From: Arenibacter algicola
GTDB lineage: Bacteria > Bacteroidota > Bacteroidia > Flavobacteriales > Flavobacteriaceae
Length of the DNA stretch: 64,000 nucleotides
NCBI RefSeq assembly: GCF_018860365.1
Contig: NZ_JAHKPO010000007.1
Span: forward strand, 124,001-188,000
Direction: 5' to 3'
The notes below the pieces were generated by a model. It ran no database searches and was not told the origin of the DNA. It worked only from the letters and a program-made list of their open reading frames with translations. Below are positions 9,693-18,043 of this stretch, piece by piece (positions within the stretch are counted from its first letter, which is position 1; every line of letters begins with the position of its first letter). The position numbers were made by a program, and so were the translations under genes.

Positions 9693-11273
9693 ATGAAAAA
9701 CATACATATATCAAAAAAGGGTTTCTTCGTGATGTTTCTTTTGGCAGCTTTCATGGGTTGTACGGAAGACTTTGAGGAAATAAATCAAAACCCCAACTTT
9801 CCCGAGCAGGCTTCCTCGGAACTGCTTTTGCCCGGGGTTTTAAGACAAATGGCCTATAACTGGGGTAACCAAGGATGGGAAGAAGGCTTTACAGTAGTTC
9901 AATATGGAGCTCGACTGCAGTTTACCTCCGGGGATATATACCAGTGGTCCCCGACCGACAATCCATACAACGATGCCTATGACGGGCTGCGCGATATTGA
10001 GAATATTATTCGTGATACCAGGGAAAATCCGGATCGCCAGAATTACTATGGCGTTGGGCTGATCGTTAAATCGTGGATCTATTCCTATCTAACGGATTCT
10101 TATGGCGATGTCCCCTACACGGATGCTGTAAAGGGGATCAGCGATGATAATATTACACCCGAGTTTACGCCTCAACAGGAAATTTATGACGGATTATTGG
10201 CCGACCTAAAAGCCGCCAACACCGCATTGACAGGTACTCAAAATATATCCGGGGATATATTGTACGGTGGTGATGTATTGAAATGGAGGAAGTTTGCCAA
10301 TTCGCTCAGGCTTCGTCTCTTAATGAGGATAAGTGATGTGGATCAATCCAAAGCTACCGCCGGTATGGTGGAGATTATGGGAGATCCAACAACCTATCCC
10401 ATATTTGAGAGCAATGGGGATGCAGCATTATTGCAGTGGAATTCCGATAATCCACAACCCAAATATAATACCCGATCCGGTAGTTTTGATGAGGTTAGGT
10501 TGAGCCTTACCTTGGAGACCAGATTGAAGGATCTAAATGATAGAAGACTTATCGTTTTTGCACAGCCTACTTCCAATTCCGGAAAAGGAATCTATTCCGA
10601 CAATTTGGATGATTACGTAGGTATGCCCAACGGTTTGGACGATGAGGCGGCCTTAGGGTACAGCCCCACCGGAAACCCCAATGAGGTAGGGTCCAATTTT
10701 ATCTCCAGAATAGGGATTTTATTGGCGTGCAGGGCCTGTAACGTGGAGCTTGCTTCACCAACAGCTTCCCAGACGATCATAATGGATTATTCAGAGCTTC
10801 AGTTTATCCTGGCCGAGGCTAGGGAAAGAAATTTCATAACTGTAGGCGATGCCGCCACTTACTATGAAAATGGTATAAGAGCTTCCTTTTCGTATTATTT
10901 GGATAGGATAATTGCTGGGGGATGGAACGAGATTGCTGCCGACCTACAAGCTTTTGACCTGGATGCCTATATTGCACAAACGGCAGTGGCCTATACAGGA
11001 ACAACCGCTGAAAAGCTGGAAAAAGTAGCCTTGCAAAAATGGATAGCCCTCTTTTATACCGGTTTTGAAGCCTGGTCCGATTGGAGACGTACCGGAATGC
11101 CGGAAGTAATACCTGGTCCTGATGCTGTAAATGATAAAAAGGTCCCGGTGAGGTTTCAGTATCCAAATGCTGTGAAATCAACAAATAATGCCAACTATCA
11201 GCAGGCCGTTACCCGTATGGGGGGAGACGATTTAAATACCCTACTTTGGTGGGATGTTGCCAGTAATAATTAA
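9693..11273 (+). CDS. SusD/RagB-family surface lipoprotein
   Basis: A 526-residue SusD-like outer-membrane lipoprotein, the lid and binding partner of the SusC encoded 11 bp upstream. The N-terminus has a basic stretch, a hydrophobic core and the lipobox FMGC with the lipidated Cys at residue 23, followed by acidic residues typical of surface export in this phylum. The helical TPR-like regions and the sequence EEINQNPNFP resemble the SusD-like_2 subgroup. Length is within the usual 480-620 range. It ends the operon: a strong terminator starts 37 bp after the stop. Substrate cannot be read from the sequence; many pairs of this subgroup take up glycans, but some handle peptides or other oligomers. 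Confidence 0.93.
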   Translation: MKNIHISKKGFFVMFLLAAFMGCTEDFEEINQNPNFPEQASSELLLPGVLRQMAYNWGNQGWEEGFTVVQYGARLQFTSGDIYQWSPTDNPYNDAYDGLRDIENIIRDTRENPDRQNYYGVGLIVKSWIYSYLTDSYGDVPYTDAVKGISDDNITPEFTPQQEIYDGLLADLKAANTALTGTQNISGDILYGGDVLKWRKFANSLRLRLLMRISDVDQSKATAGMVEIMGDPTTYPIFESNGDAALLQWNSDNPQPKYNTRSGSFDEVRLSLTLETRLKDLNDRRLIVFAQPTSNSGKGIYSDNLDDYVGMPNGLDDEAALGYSPTGNPNEVGSNFISRIGILLACRACNVELASPTASQTIIMDYSELQFILAEARERNFITVGDAATYYENGIRASFSYYLDRIIAGGWNEIAADLQAFDLDAYIAQTAVAYTGTTAEKLEKVALQKWIALFYTGFEAWSDWRRTGMPEVIPGPDAVNDKKVPVRFQYPNAVKSTNNANYQQAVTRMGGDDLNTLLWWDVASNN

Positions 11274-11309
11274 ATGTTCAATTAATATAAACTTATTATG
11301 AATCTTACG

Positions 11310-11344
11310 GACCATGGGGATTCCTCCCCATGGTCTTTTTATTG
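11310..11344 (+). terminator. Rho-independent terminator after susCD
   Basis: A perfect 11-bp stem (GACCATGGGGA at 11310-11320, TCCCCATGGTC at 11325-11335) with a TTCC loop is followed by TTTTTATTG. It lies 37 bp after the SusD stop and separates this operon from the amine-permease gene at 11451. Confidence 0.93.
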
Positions 11345-11450
11345 ACAATATTAATCCTTCAAGTTTAAAAGGTGATATTTTTCTTATTTCATGGTATATT
11401 AGTTACCAACTTAGAAGTGTATAATCAAACCAAAAACCAAGAGAATAGAT

Positions 11451-12941
11451 ATGAGCAAAGGCGTTAAGTACAAGAAAATGGACAAATCCTATTTTGAATC
11501 CAGGGAACTTAAACGCCATGCAGGTGTTTGGTCCTTGTGGGCTTTGGGTGTAGGAGCCGTGATATCGGGACATTTTTCCGGATGGAACCTCGGTTTGGCA
11601 TCTGGGGGATGGGGCGGTATGTTCGTTGCTACCTGTATTGTAGCCGTAATGTACATTGGACTTACCCAGAGCGTTGCAGAAATGTCTCCAGCCTTGCCGC
11701 ATACCGGTGGTGCTTATTCTTTTGCCAGATCGGCCATGGGGCCTTGGGGCGGATTTTTTACTGGTTTGGTAGAGAATTTGGAATTTATACTTACTCCGGC
11801 CGTAATCGTTTTTTTTCTTAGTAATTATATGCAGGGTATTTTTGAGACGGCACCAGAAATGTTGCCTTTTTGGTGGTTCGGATTTTATACGGTCTTCACC
11901 CTTTTGAATATTGTGGGGGTAGAGTTATCTTTTCGTTTTACAGTGGCCTTAACTTTATTGGCTTTGGGATGTTTGGGCATATTTTGGGTGTCTTCTATTG
12001 GAAGTGCCGATTTTATGACTTATGCCTTGGATATAAAGGCGGGCGCCGACGGAAGTGCAGAACATTTGGAAGGAGGAGGAGGTTCCCTTTTCCCAATGGG
12101 ATGGGAAGGGGCGCTTAAAGCAATGCCCTTTGCTGTGTGGTTGTTTTTGGCTATTGAACAGTTGCCCTTGGCAGCTGAAGAATCCGTTGATCCCAAAAAA
12201 GATATGCCCAAGGGATTGACTTATGGCATCATCACCTTGATTATTTCGGCCTTTTTAATCCTTTGGCTAAATGCCTCCATACCTTTGGGGTCCTATGCAC
12301 TTTCACAGTCTGGAGAACCTTTATTGGACGGATTTAAGGTGTTGTATGGGGATAATATAGCCAAGCTCTTGGCCTTGGTAGCCTCCATTGGCCTGTTGGC
12401 TTCTTTTCATACCATAATTTTTGCGTTTGGCAGACAGATTTATTCCTTGTCCAGGGCCGGATATTTCCCTGTAATATTGTCCTTGACCCATAGCAAAAGA
12501 AAAACGCCCTATACCGCATTGATTCTTGGCTCTCTCATTGGTTTTACGGTTTTAATGGTTACCAAATTTTTAGCCGGTAATGAAAGTGAGGTATTTATTG
12601 GGGGTGCTTTATTGAACATCGCTGTTTTTAGTGCCATGCTCTCCTATATTTTACAATGTGGTTCCTTTTTGTTGCTAAGGAAGAATAAGCCTGGTCTTGA
12701 AAGACCCTATGTTAGCCCGTTTGGAAAACTAGGTGCTTGGTCCACTATTTTCTTGGCCAGTGTAATCATATATTTTCAGTTACAGGATCAGTCGTATAGA
12801 ACGGCAGTATTTATATCCATTGGGTATTTGATCATTGGGTTGGTGTACTTTGGGCTACAAGGTAGGCATCGATTGATACTCTCTCCAGAAGAAGAGTTTG
12901 CCTTGGAACACGATGCAAAAAAAGCAAACGTAAAAAACTAA
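11451..12941 (+). CDS. APC-family amine permease, ethanolamine-permease-like
   Basis: A 496-residue inner-membrane transporter of the amino acid-polyamine-organocation superfamily with about twelve hydrophobic segments. The first helix carries WSLWALGVGAVISGHFSGWN, which resembles the ethanolamine permease (Eat) subgroup. Helix 3 has SPALPHTGGAYSFARSAMG, and the loop PLAAEESVDPKKDMPKG is the conserved cytoplasmic E-E-x-x-x-P region of the family. It is followed on the same strand by a glutamine-synthetase-like ligase, aldehyde and alcohol dehydrogenases and a class I amidotransferase, which together imply an imported primary amine with an alcohol group. Ethanolamine is the simplest choice; propanolamine-type amino alcohols are alternatives. 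Start could also be the ATG at 11478. Confidence 0.85.
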   Translation: MSKGVKYKKMDKSYFESRELKRHAGVWSLWALGVGAVISGHFSGWNLGLASGGWGGMFVATCIVAVMYIGLTQSVAEMSPALPHTGGAYSFARSAMGPWGGFFTGLVENLEFILTPAVIVFFLSNYMQGIFETAPEMLPFWWFGFYTVFTLLNIVGVELSFRFTVALTLLALGCLGIFWVSSIGSADFMTYALDIKAGADGSAEHLEGGGGSLFPMGWEGALKAMPFAVWLFLAIEQLPLAAEESVDPKKDMPKGLTYGIITLIISAFLILWLNASIPLGSYALSQSGEPLLDGFKVLYGDNIAKLLALVASIGLLASFHTIIFAFGRQIYSLSRAGYFPVILSLTHSKRKTPYTALILGSLIGFTVLMVTKFLAGNESEVFIGGALLNIAVFSAMLSYILQCGSFLLLRKNKPGLERPYVSPFGKLGAWSTIFLASVIIYFQLQDQSYRTAVFISIGYLIIGLVYFGLQGRHRLILSPEEEFALEHDAKKANVKN

Positions 12942-13153
12942 ATTTTATAGCTAGAGGTGGGCATTATTCAATAATTTTATGGAGGATTTTTATTTAGGGA
13001 TGGGAGTTGTGGAAACAGGAAGATGTATCAACGGGCTATAATGTTGAATCTTGGAATAAGAATAGAATAATCAACCAGAAAGTAGTCAAGTGAAACCTTA
13101 CGTTCCATTAAGAGGTTTTCATTGGGCCAATAGAAAACAATAATAATAAACCT

Positions 13154-14530
13154 ATGAAAAAGGAAGTACCAAAAATGACCATAGAATCGGTCAAAAGTTA
13201 TATACAGGAACATCAAATTGAAAATATAAAGTTGGCCGTTGTTGATGTCGATGGCGTTCTCCGCGGGAAATACGTAAATTCCAAAAAGTTCCTATCCGCT
13301 TTGGACAAGGGATTTGGTTTTTGTAGTGTAATCTTTGGTTGGGACTCCAATGATGTATTATATAAGAATGATTCCTTTACTGGCTGGGCAGACGGTTTTA
13401 CCGATGCCAATGCTACAATAGATGCCTCCAGTATGAGAATGTTGCCAACGGAAGACTTCAAGTCCGTTATTTTTTTGGTGGATTTTTCCGAGAGTAGTGC
13501 TGCTAGTGTTTGTCCAAGATCTATACTGCGCAAAACCTTGGAAAGATTGGGGAAGTTAGGGCTTAAGGCAAGTGCCTCTTTTGAATTCGAGTTTTTCCTT
13601 TTTAATGAATCCCCTAAATCCGTTCGCGATAAGAACTATCATAATCTGGAGCCGATGACCCCAGGTAATTTTGGATATTCCATATTGCGAAGTTCTACCC
13701 ATGCCAATTTTTATCATGAAATAATGGAACTCTCCAAGGAGATGGAAATGCCTTTGGAAGGACTGCATACAGAGACTGGTGCAGGGGTACTGGAAGGGGC
13801 GCTTGAATATTCCGAAGCGTTAAGGGCGGCCGATAATGGAGCATTGTTTAAAAATTTCGTAAAGGTTTGGGCACAACAAAACAATTTGATGGCTTGCTTT
13901 ATGGCCAAATGGTCTTCCAGTTATCCCGGTCAATCCGGCCATATTCATATTTCTTTGCAAAATACTGATGGTACATCTGCCTTCTACGATAAAAATAAGG
14001 CAAATGGCATGTCCGATGTGATGCGCTGGTTTATTGGAGGACAGCAAAAGTTAATGCCCGAATTTTTGGCCATGGTGGCCTCTACATGTAACAGTTATAC
14101 GCGACTCATCCCGGGTTTTTGGGCTCCTACGGCGGCCTCATGGGGTTTAGATAATAGAACCTGTGCCCTTAGGGCCATCCCTGGTTCCGAAAAGTCACAA
14201 AGAGTGGAATACAGGGTGTCTGCAGCCGATATTAATCCCCATTTGGCACTGGCAGCCGCTATTGGTTCGGGATTGTGGGGCATAGAGAATAAAATTGAAC
14301 CTACAAAAGGAGTTGAAGGAAACGCTTACGATGTAGACTTCTCCCAGGAACTTCAGTTGCCCAGGACATTATCACATGCTGCTGAGAAATTTAAGAATTC
14401 AAAAATTGCACGGGACCTGTTTGGTGATATATTTGTGGATCACTATGCGTATACCCGACTATGGGAAGATCAACAACAACTTGGAGCTATAACCGACTGG
14501 CAATTAAAACGTTATTTCGAAATAATTTAA
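13154..14530 (+). CDS. Glutamine-synthetase-like gamma-glutamyl-amine ligase
   Basis: A protein of about 458 residues of the glutamine synthetase superfamily, predicted to join glutamate to a primary amine using ATP (as in PuuA, IpuC or GlnA4-type enzymes) rather than to make glutamine. Visible parts: beta-grasp domain with VVDVDGVLRGKYV near the N-terminus; first catalytic glutamates in SASFEFEFFLF; HTETGAGVLEGALEY in place of the classic E-x-GPGQ-E block; SGHIHISL with the nucleotide-site His; NSYTRLIPGFWAPTAASWG and NRTCALRAIP; and VEYRVSAADINPHLALAA near the end. The canonical Tyr-adenylation loop is not evident. Second in-frame ATG at 13175 is also possible. The 212-bp gap upstream has no clear terminator, so co-transcription with the permease is possible. 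Confidence 0.88.
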   Translation: MKKEVPKMTIESVKSYIQEHQIENIKLAVVDVDGVLRGKYVNSKKFLSALDKGFGFCSVIFGWDSNDVLYKNDSFTGWADGFTDANATIDASSMRMLPTEDFKSVIFLVDFSESSAASVCPRSILRKTLERLGKLGLKASASFEFEFFLFNESPKSVRDKNYHNLEPMTPGNFGYSILRSSTHANFYHEIMELSKEMEMPLEGLHTETGAGVLEGALEYSEALRAADNGALFKNFVKVWAQQNNLMACFMAKWSSSYPGQSGHIHISLQNTDGTSAFYDKNKANGMSDVMRWFIGGQQKLMPEFLAMVASTCNSYTRLIPGFWAPTAASWGLDNRTCALRAIPGSEKSQRVEYRVSAADINPHLALAAAIGSGLWGIENKIEPTKGVEGNAYDVDFSQELQLPRTLSHAAEKFKNSKIARDLFGDIFVDHYAYTRLWEDQQQLGAITDWQLKRYFEII

Positions 14531-14534
14531 AAAA

Positions 14535-15920
14535 ATGATAAATACCATATCACCTATAGACGGCACTATTTATTATACTGCCGAAGAACATGGCCCAAAG
14601 GATATTGAAAGGGCCCTACATTTGGCTGAAAGTGCTTTTCCACTTTGGTCCAATCTTTCTATTGCCGAGCGAGCTAAATATATAACGGCCTTCGTGGATG
14701 CCATTGTTCAGGATAAAAATGATATTGCCCTAGAAATTACCTGGCAAATGGGGAGACCATTGGGTCAATCCCCTGGAGAAATAAAGGGTTTTGGAGATCG
14801 CGCCCATTATATGATCGGAGTGGCGGAAGAGGCTTTGGGCGACTATAAAGTTGTAGATGCCGAGAATCCGGATAAAAGATGGGTAGAGCGTGTTCCAATC
14901 GGGGTTGTTAGTGTGTTGAGCCCATGGAACTATCCTTTCTTGACCTCTGTAAATGCTATTGTTCCGGCTTTAATGGCAGGAAACGTGGTAATTTTAAAGC
15001 ATTCGTTTCAAACCCCATTGGTGGCGGAACGTTATGCCAAGGCAGCTGCCAAGGCCGGATTGCCAAAAGGCGTTTTTCAAATACTGCACCTGAACCATAA
15101 AAATACAGGCCAATTAATTGCGGATAGCCGTATAGACGGGGTGTACTTTACAGGCTCCGTGCAGGGTGGAGTAGCCGTTCAAAATTCATTGCAGAACAAG
15201 TTTATTCCCTGTGGTTTGGAATTGGGAGGAAAAGATCCCGCCTATGTAATGGCCGATGCCAATTTGGAGAATAGTGTAGAAAATTTGGTAGATGGAGCAT
15301 TCTTTAATAGCGGTCAATCTTGTTGCGGTATCGAAAGAATTTATGTTCATGAAACCCTTTACGACAAGTTTGTAGATGGATTTGTAGCGCTTACAAAGCA
15401 GTACAAGTTAGGGAATCCTTTGGATGCCGGGACCAATTTGGGGCCTATGGTAAAGACCGATGCGGCCAATTACGTAAGAAAACAAATAGAGCAGGCCTTG
15501 GGTAAAGGGGCAAAATCCTTGGTGCCGGAGTCTTTGTTCTCATCATCCAAAAAAGATACCCCTTATTTATCCCCTCATGTGCTGGTGAATGTGGATCATA
15601 CTATGGACGTAATGACCGAGGAAAGCTTTGGACCTGTAGTAGGGATAATGAAGGTTAAGAGCGATGAAGAAGCATTGCGATTGATGAATGATTCCCAATA
15701 TGGACTTACCGCTTCCCTGTGGGCAAATGATATGGATAAGGCTATTGATTTGGGGAGGAAAATAGAGACTGGTACCGTATTCATGAACCGTTGCGATTAT
15801 TTGGATCCTGCCTTGGCTTGGACGGGTGTTAAAAATTCCGGTAAGGGCGTTACATTATCAAAAATTGGATACGACCATGTTACCCGGGTTAAATCATTCA
15901 ATTTTAGAAAAGGGAAATAA
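14535..15920 (+). CDS. Aldehyde dehydrogenase (putative gamma-glutamyl aldehyde oxidation)
   Basis: A 461-residue NAD(P)-dependent aldehyde dehydrogenase. Seen: PWNYPF cofactor-site motif, FTGSVQGG loop, LELGGKDPAYV with the general-base Glu, and catalytic Cys at residue 263 in NSGQSCCGIERI. It begins 4 bp after the ligase stop, so translation is probably coupled. In the proposed pathway it would oxidise the aldehyde formed by the iron alcohol dehydrogenase to the matching gamma-glutamyl amino acid (gamma-glutamylglycine if the amine is ethanolamine), the equivalent of PuuC in the Puu pathway. ALDH sequence alone does not fix the substrate; the role rests on gene order. Confidence 0.88.
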   Translation: MINTISPIDGTIYYTAEEHGPKDIERALHLAESAFPLWSNLSIAERAKYITAFVDAIVQDKNDIALEITWQMGRPLGQSPGEIKGFGDRAHYMIGVAEEALGDYKVVDAENPDKRWVERVPIGVVSVLSPWNYPFLTSVNAIVPALMAGNVVILKHSFQTPLVAERYAKAAAKAGLPKGVFQILHLNHKNTGQLIADSRIDGVYFTGSVQGGVAVQNSLQNKFIPCGLELGGKDPAYVMADANLENSVENLVDGAFFNSGQSCCGIERIYVHETLYDKFVDGFVALTKQYKLGNPLDAGTNLGPMVKTDAANYVRKQIEQALGKGAKSLVPESLFSSSKKDTPYLSPHVLVNVDHTMDVMTEESFGPVVGIMKVKSDEEALRLMNDSQYGLTASLWANDMDKAIDLGRKIETGTVFMNRCDYLDPALAWTGVKNSGKGVTLSKIGYDHVTRVKSFNFRKGK

Positions 15921-15960
15921 AATTTATAAATCAATTTATTGAATTAAAAAATAAGAATTA

Positions 15961-17133
15961 ATGCAATTAGCAAATACAAATTGGAATTATCCTACCACCA
16001 TCTGGTTTGGAAATGGTAGAATAAATGAAATCTCACAGGCATGCCAAAAATTGGGGATCAAGAATCCTTTATTTGTTACTGACGAGGGCTTGGTGAAATT
16101 GAATATTGTTGAAAATACCATAAACATCTTAAAAAAGGATGGGTTAAATTTTACGGTATACAGTGATGTGCAAGGAAATCCTACCGAGAAGAATGTTGTT
16201 GACGGAGTGGCCCATTATGTAAAACATAAACATGATGGAGTTATAGCCTTTGGAGGTGGTTCTGCCATTGATGCGGCCAAGACCATCGCATTTATGTCCG
16301 GACAGACCAGGTCTCTTTGGGATTTTGAAGATGTGGGCGATAATTGGAGTTATGCCGATCCTGCCGGAATTGCTCCCATTATAGCTGTCCCCACTACTGC
16401 CGGCACAGGGTCGGAGGTAGGTAGGGCATCGGTGATTCTGGATGAAAAATTGCATACCAAGAAAATCATTTTTCACCCAAAAATGTTACCGGCAATAGTG
16501 ATATCCGATCCCGAACTTACTTTGGGCCTGCCACCACATATTACGGCTTGGACCGGAGTAGATGCCATGGTGCATGCCATTGAGGCCTATTGTGCTCCAG
16601 GGTATCATCCTATGGCCGATGGTATCGCCATTGAAGCCATCCGCATTATTGCCAAGTATTTGCCAATAGCCGTTAAGGACGGAAAAAATTTGGAGGCTAG
16701 GGGGCAAATGCTGGTAGCTGCCTCTATGGGGGCAACGGCCTTTCAAAAAGGATTGGGTTCCGTGCATTCCGTGGCCCATCAATTGGGAGCCATTTACAAT
16801 AAGCAACACGGTTTGTTAAATGCTATAATATTGCCATATGCCTTAAAACAGAATAAGGCGGCTATTGAGGATAGAATGGTGCATTTAAGTAAAGTCCTTG
16901 GATTGGAAAAGGAAGGTACCGATGCTATTATCGATTATATAATCGGTCTGAGAAAAGAATTGAATATTCCGCATACATTGAAAGATATAGACATTAATAC
17001 TGATAACGCGAAAGAAATAGGGGAAATGGCTTTTAAAGATCCCTCGACACCTTCCAACGCAAAACCTGTTAACGCAAAGGATTTGGAGCAACTTTTTAGA
17101 GTAGCGGTAACTGGAGATATAAATGGACTGTAA
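15961..17133 (+). CDS. Iron-containing alcohol dehydrogenase
   Basis: A 390-residue group III (Fe-type) alcohol dehydrogenase. Seen: NAD-site FGGGSAIDAAKT (about 97-108), TTAGTGSEV (about 145-153), metal-ligand Asp and His in TGVDAMVHAIEAY, and the two further His in GLGSVHSVAHQLGAIYNKQHG. All ligands appear intact. It is placed between the aldehyde dehydrogenase and the amidotransferase. A Puu-type putrescine locus has an FAD oxidase (PuuB) here, because the group to be oxidised is an amine; an alcohol dehydrogenase instead implies an alcohol group, which fits gamma-glutamyl-ethanolamide. The physiological direction and substrate are inferred. Confidence 0.9.
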   Translation: MQLANTNWNYPTTIWFGNGRINEISQACQKLGIKNPLFVTDEGLVKLNIVENTINILKKDGLNFTVYSDVQGNPTEKNVVDGVAHYVKHKHDGVIAFGGGSAIDAAKTIAFMSGQTRSLWDFEDVGDNWSYADPAGIAPIIAVPTTAGTGSEVGRASVILDEKLHTKKIIFHPKMLPAIVISDPELTLGLPPHITAWTGVDAMVHAIEAYCAPGYHPMADGIAIEAIRIIAKYLPIAVKDGKNLEARGQMLVAASMGATAFQKGLGSVHSVAHQLGAIYNKQHGLLNAIILPYALKQNKAAIEDRMVHLSKVLGLEKEGTDAIIDYIIGLRKELNIPHTLKDIDINTDNAKEIGEMAFKDPSTPSNAKPVNAKDLEQLFRVAVTGDINGL

Positions 17134-17135
17134 GC

Positions 17136-17936
17136 GTGAAACTGTTAATTGTAGAAGGAAATAACGAACAAACACGCCTGCAAAGGGGGGCTTTTGGGAT
17201 AAAGCCATATCATCTAATGTTCCAAGAAATGCTGAGGGGCTTGGTCCCAAAGGTACAGACAGATTTTGCCTTTCCGGCCGATGGGGCAAGTGAATTGCCT
17301 ACAGCTGCACAATTGGAAAAATATGATGGGGTATTGTGGACAGGCAGCTCCCTTAGTGTCCTTGATGATATCCCTGATGTTCAACAGCAATTAAATTTTG
17401 CCTCTGAGGTTTTCAAGAGCGGTGTACCGTTTTACGGCAGCTGCTGGGGCATGCAGATAGCTACTGTAGTAGCTGGGGGCAAGGTGGCACTTAGCAAGAA
17501 CGGCTTGGAGTTTGGAATCTCCGAACCAATTGATCTTACCCCGCTGGGAAGGAAAAGTCCGTTAACTTCCCACCGTCAAAAGACGTATTCAGCACTGTGT
17601 ATTCATTATGATGAAGTAGCAAAGGTGCCCGAAAACGCCATTGTTTTAGCCAGTAATTCCCATTCCAAGGTGCAGGCCATGACATTCGACTTTAAAAAAG
17701 GTTCATTTTTTGGGGTGCAATATCATCCTGAATTCAATCCTTCGGACATGGCATTGATAGGCTTGTTTTTATCAGAAAAATTGGTCAAAAGCGGTGCTTT
17801 TAAATCTTTGGAGGAAGTAAAGGAATTCGCCTTATCATTAAAGGAACAGAAAGGAATTCCACCGGAGATTTGCGATTACCAACTCCATACCCAAGAAATA
17901 ATGGCTTGGTTAAAGTTAATAGCTGGAAAACAATAG
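17136..17936 (+). CDS. Class I glutamine amidotransferase-like gamma-glutamyl hydrolase
   Basis: A 266-residue class I GATase domain protein. The nucleophile is Cys103 in YGSCWGMQ, and the His-Glu pair is His197 and Glu199 in QYHPEF, so the triad is complete. There is no attached synthetase domain; it stands alone like PuuD-type gamma-glutamyl hydrolases or GMP-synthase-like GATases. Start is a GTG at 17136, only 2 bp after the alcohol dehydrogenase stop, and no ATG is available before LLIVEG. As last enzyme of the proposed pathway it would release glutamate and an amino acid (glycine if ethanolamine is the substrate), recycling the glutamate spent by the ligase. The reaction is inferred from neighbours. 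Confidence 0.87.
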   Translation: MKLLIVEGNNEQTRLQRGAFGIKPYHLMFQEMLRGLVPKVQTDFAFPADGASELPTAAQLEKYDGVLWTGSSLSVLDDIPDVQQQLNFASEVFKSGVPFYGSCWGMQIATVVAGGKVALSKNGLEFGISEPIDLTPLGRKSPLTSHRQKTYSALCIHYDEVAKVPENAIVLASNSHSKVQAMTFDFKKGSFFGVQYHPEFNPSDMALIGLFLSEKLVKSGAFKSLEEVKEFALSLKEQKGIPPEICDYQLHTQEIMAWLKLIAGKQ

Positions 17937-17957
17937 GAAGAACTTTTATAAAATTAA

Positions 17958-17999
17958 TAAACGGATGGATTTTAATTATTAATCCATCCGTTTATTTTG
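17958..17999. terminator. Bidirectional terminator between convergent genes
   Basis: A perfect 14-bp inverted repeat (arms 17958-17971 and 17981-17994, core ACGGATGGATT) with a 9-nt AT loop, followed by TTTTGTTTTGG. It lies 21 bp after the amidotransferase stop and 44 bp from the end of the opposing GH92 gene, so it can serve the plus operon and probably also the minus gene. Confidence 0.9.
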
Positions 18000-18043
18000 T
18001 TTTGGACTCATAGCCAAGTCTCCAAATTAACTATACTCCTTTT

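Noticed and set aside
13154-14530. Ordinary glutamine synthetase (GlnA)
   Set aside because: The canonical E-x-GPGQ-E block and adenylation loop are not present and the gene lies in an amine/alcohol catabolic operon, so a gamma-glutamyl-amine ligase is more likely.
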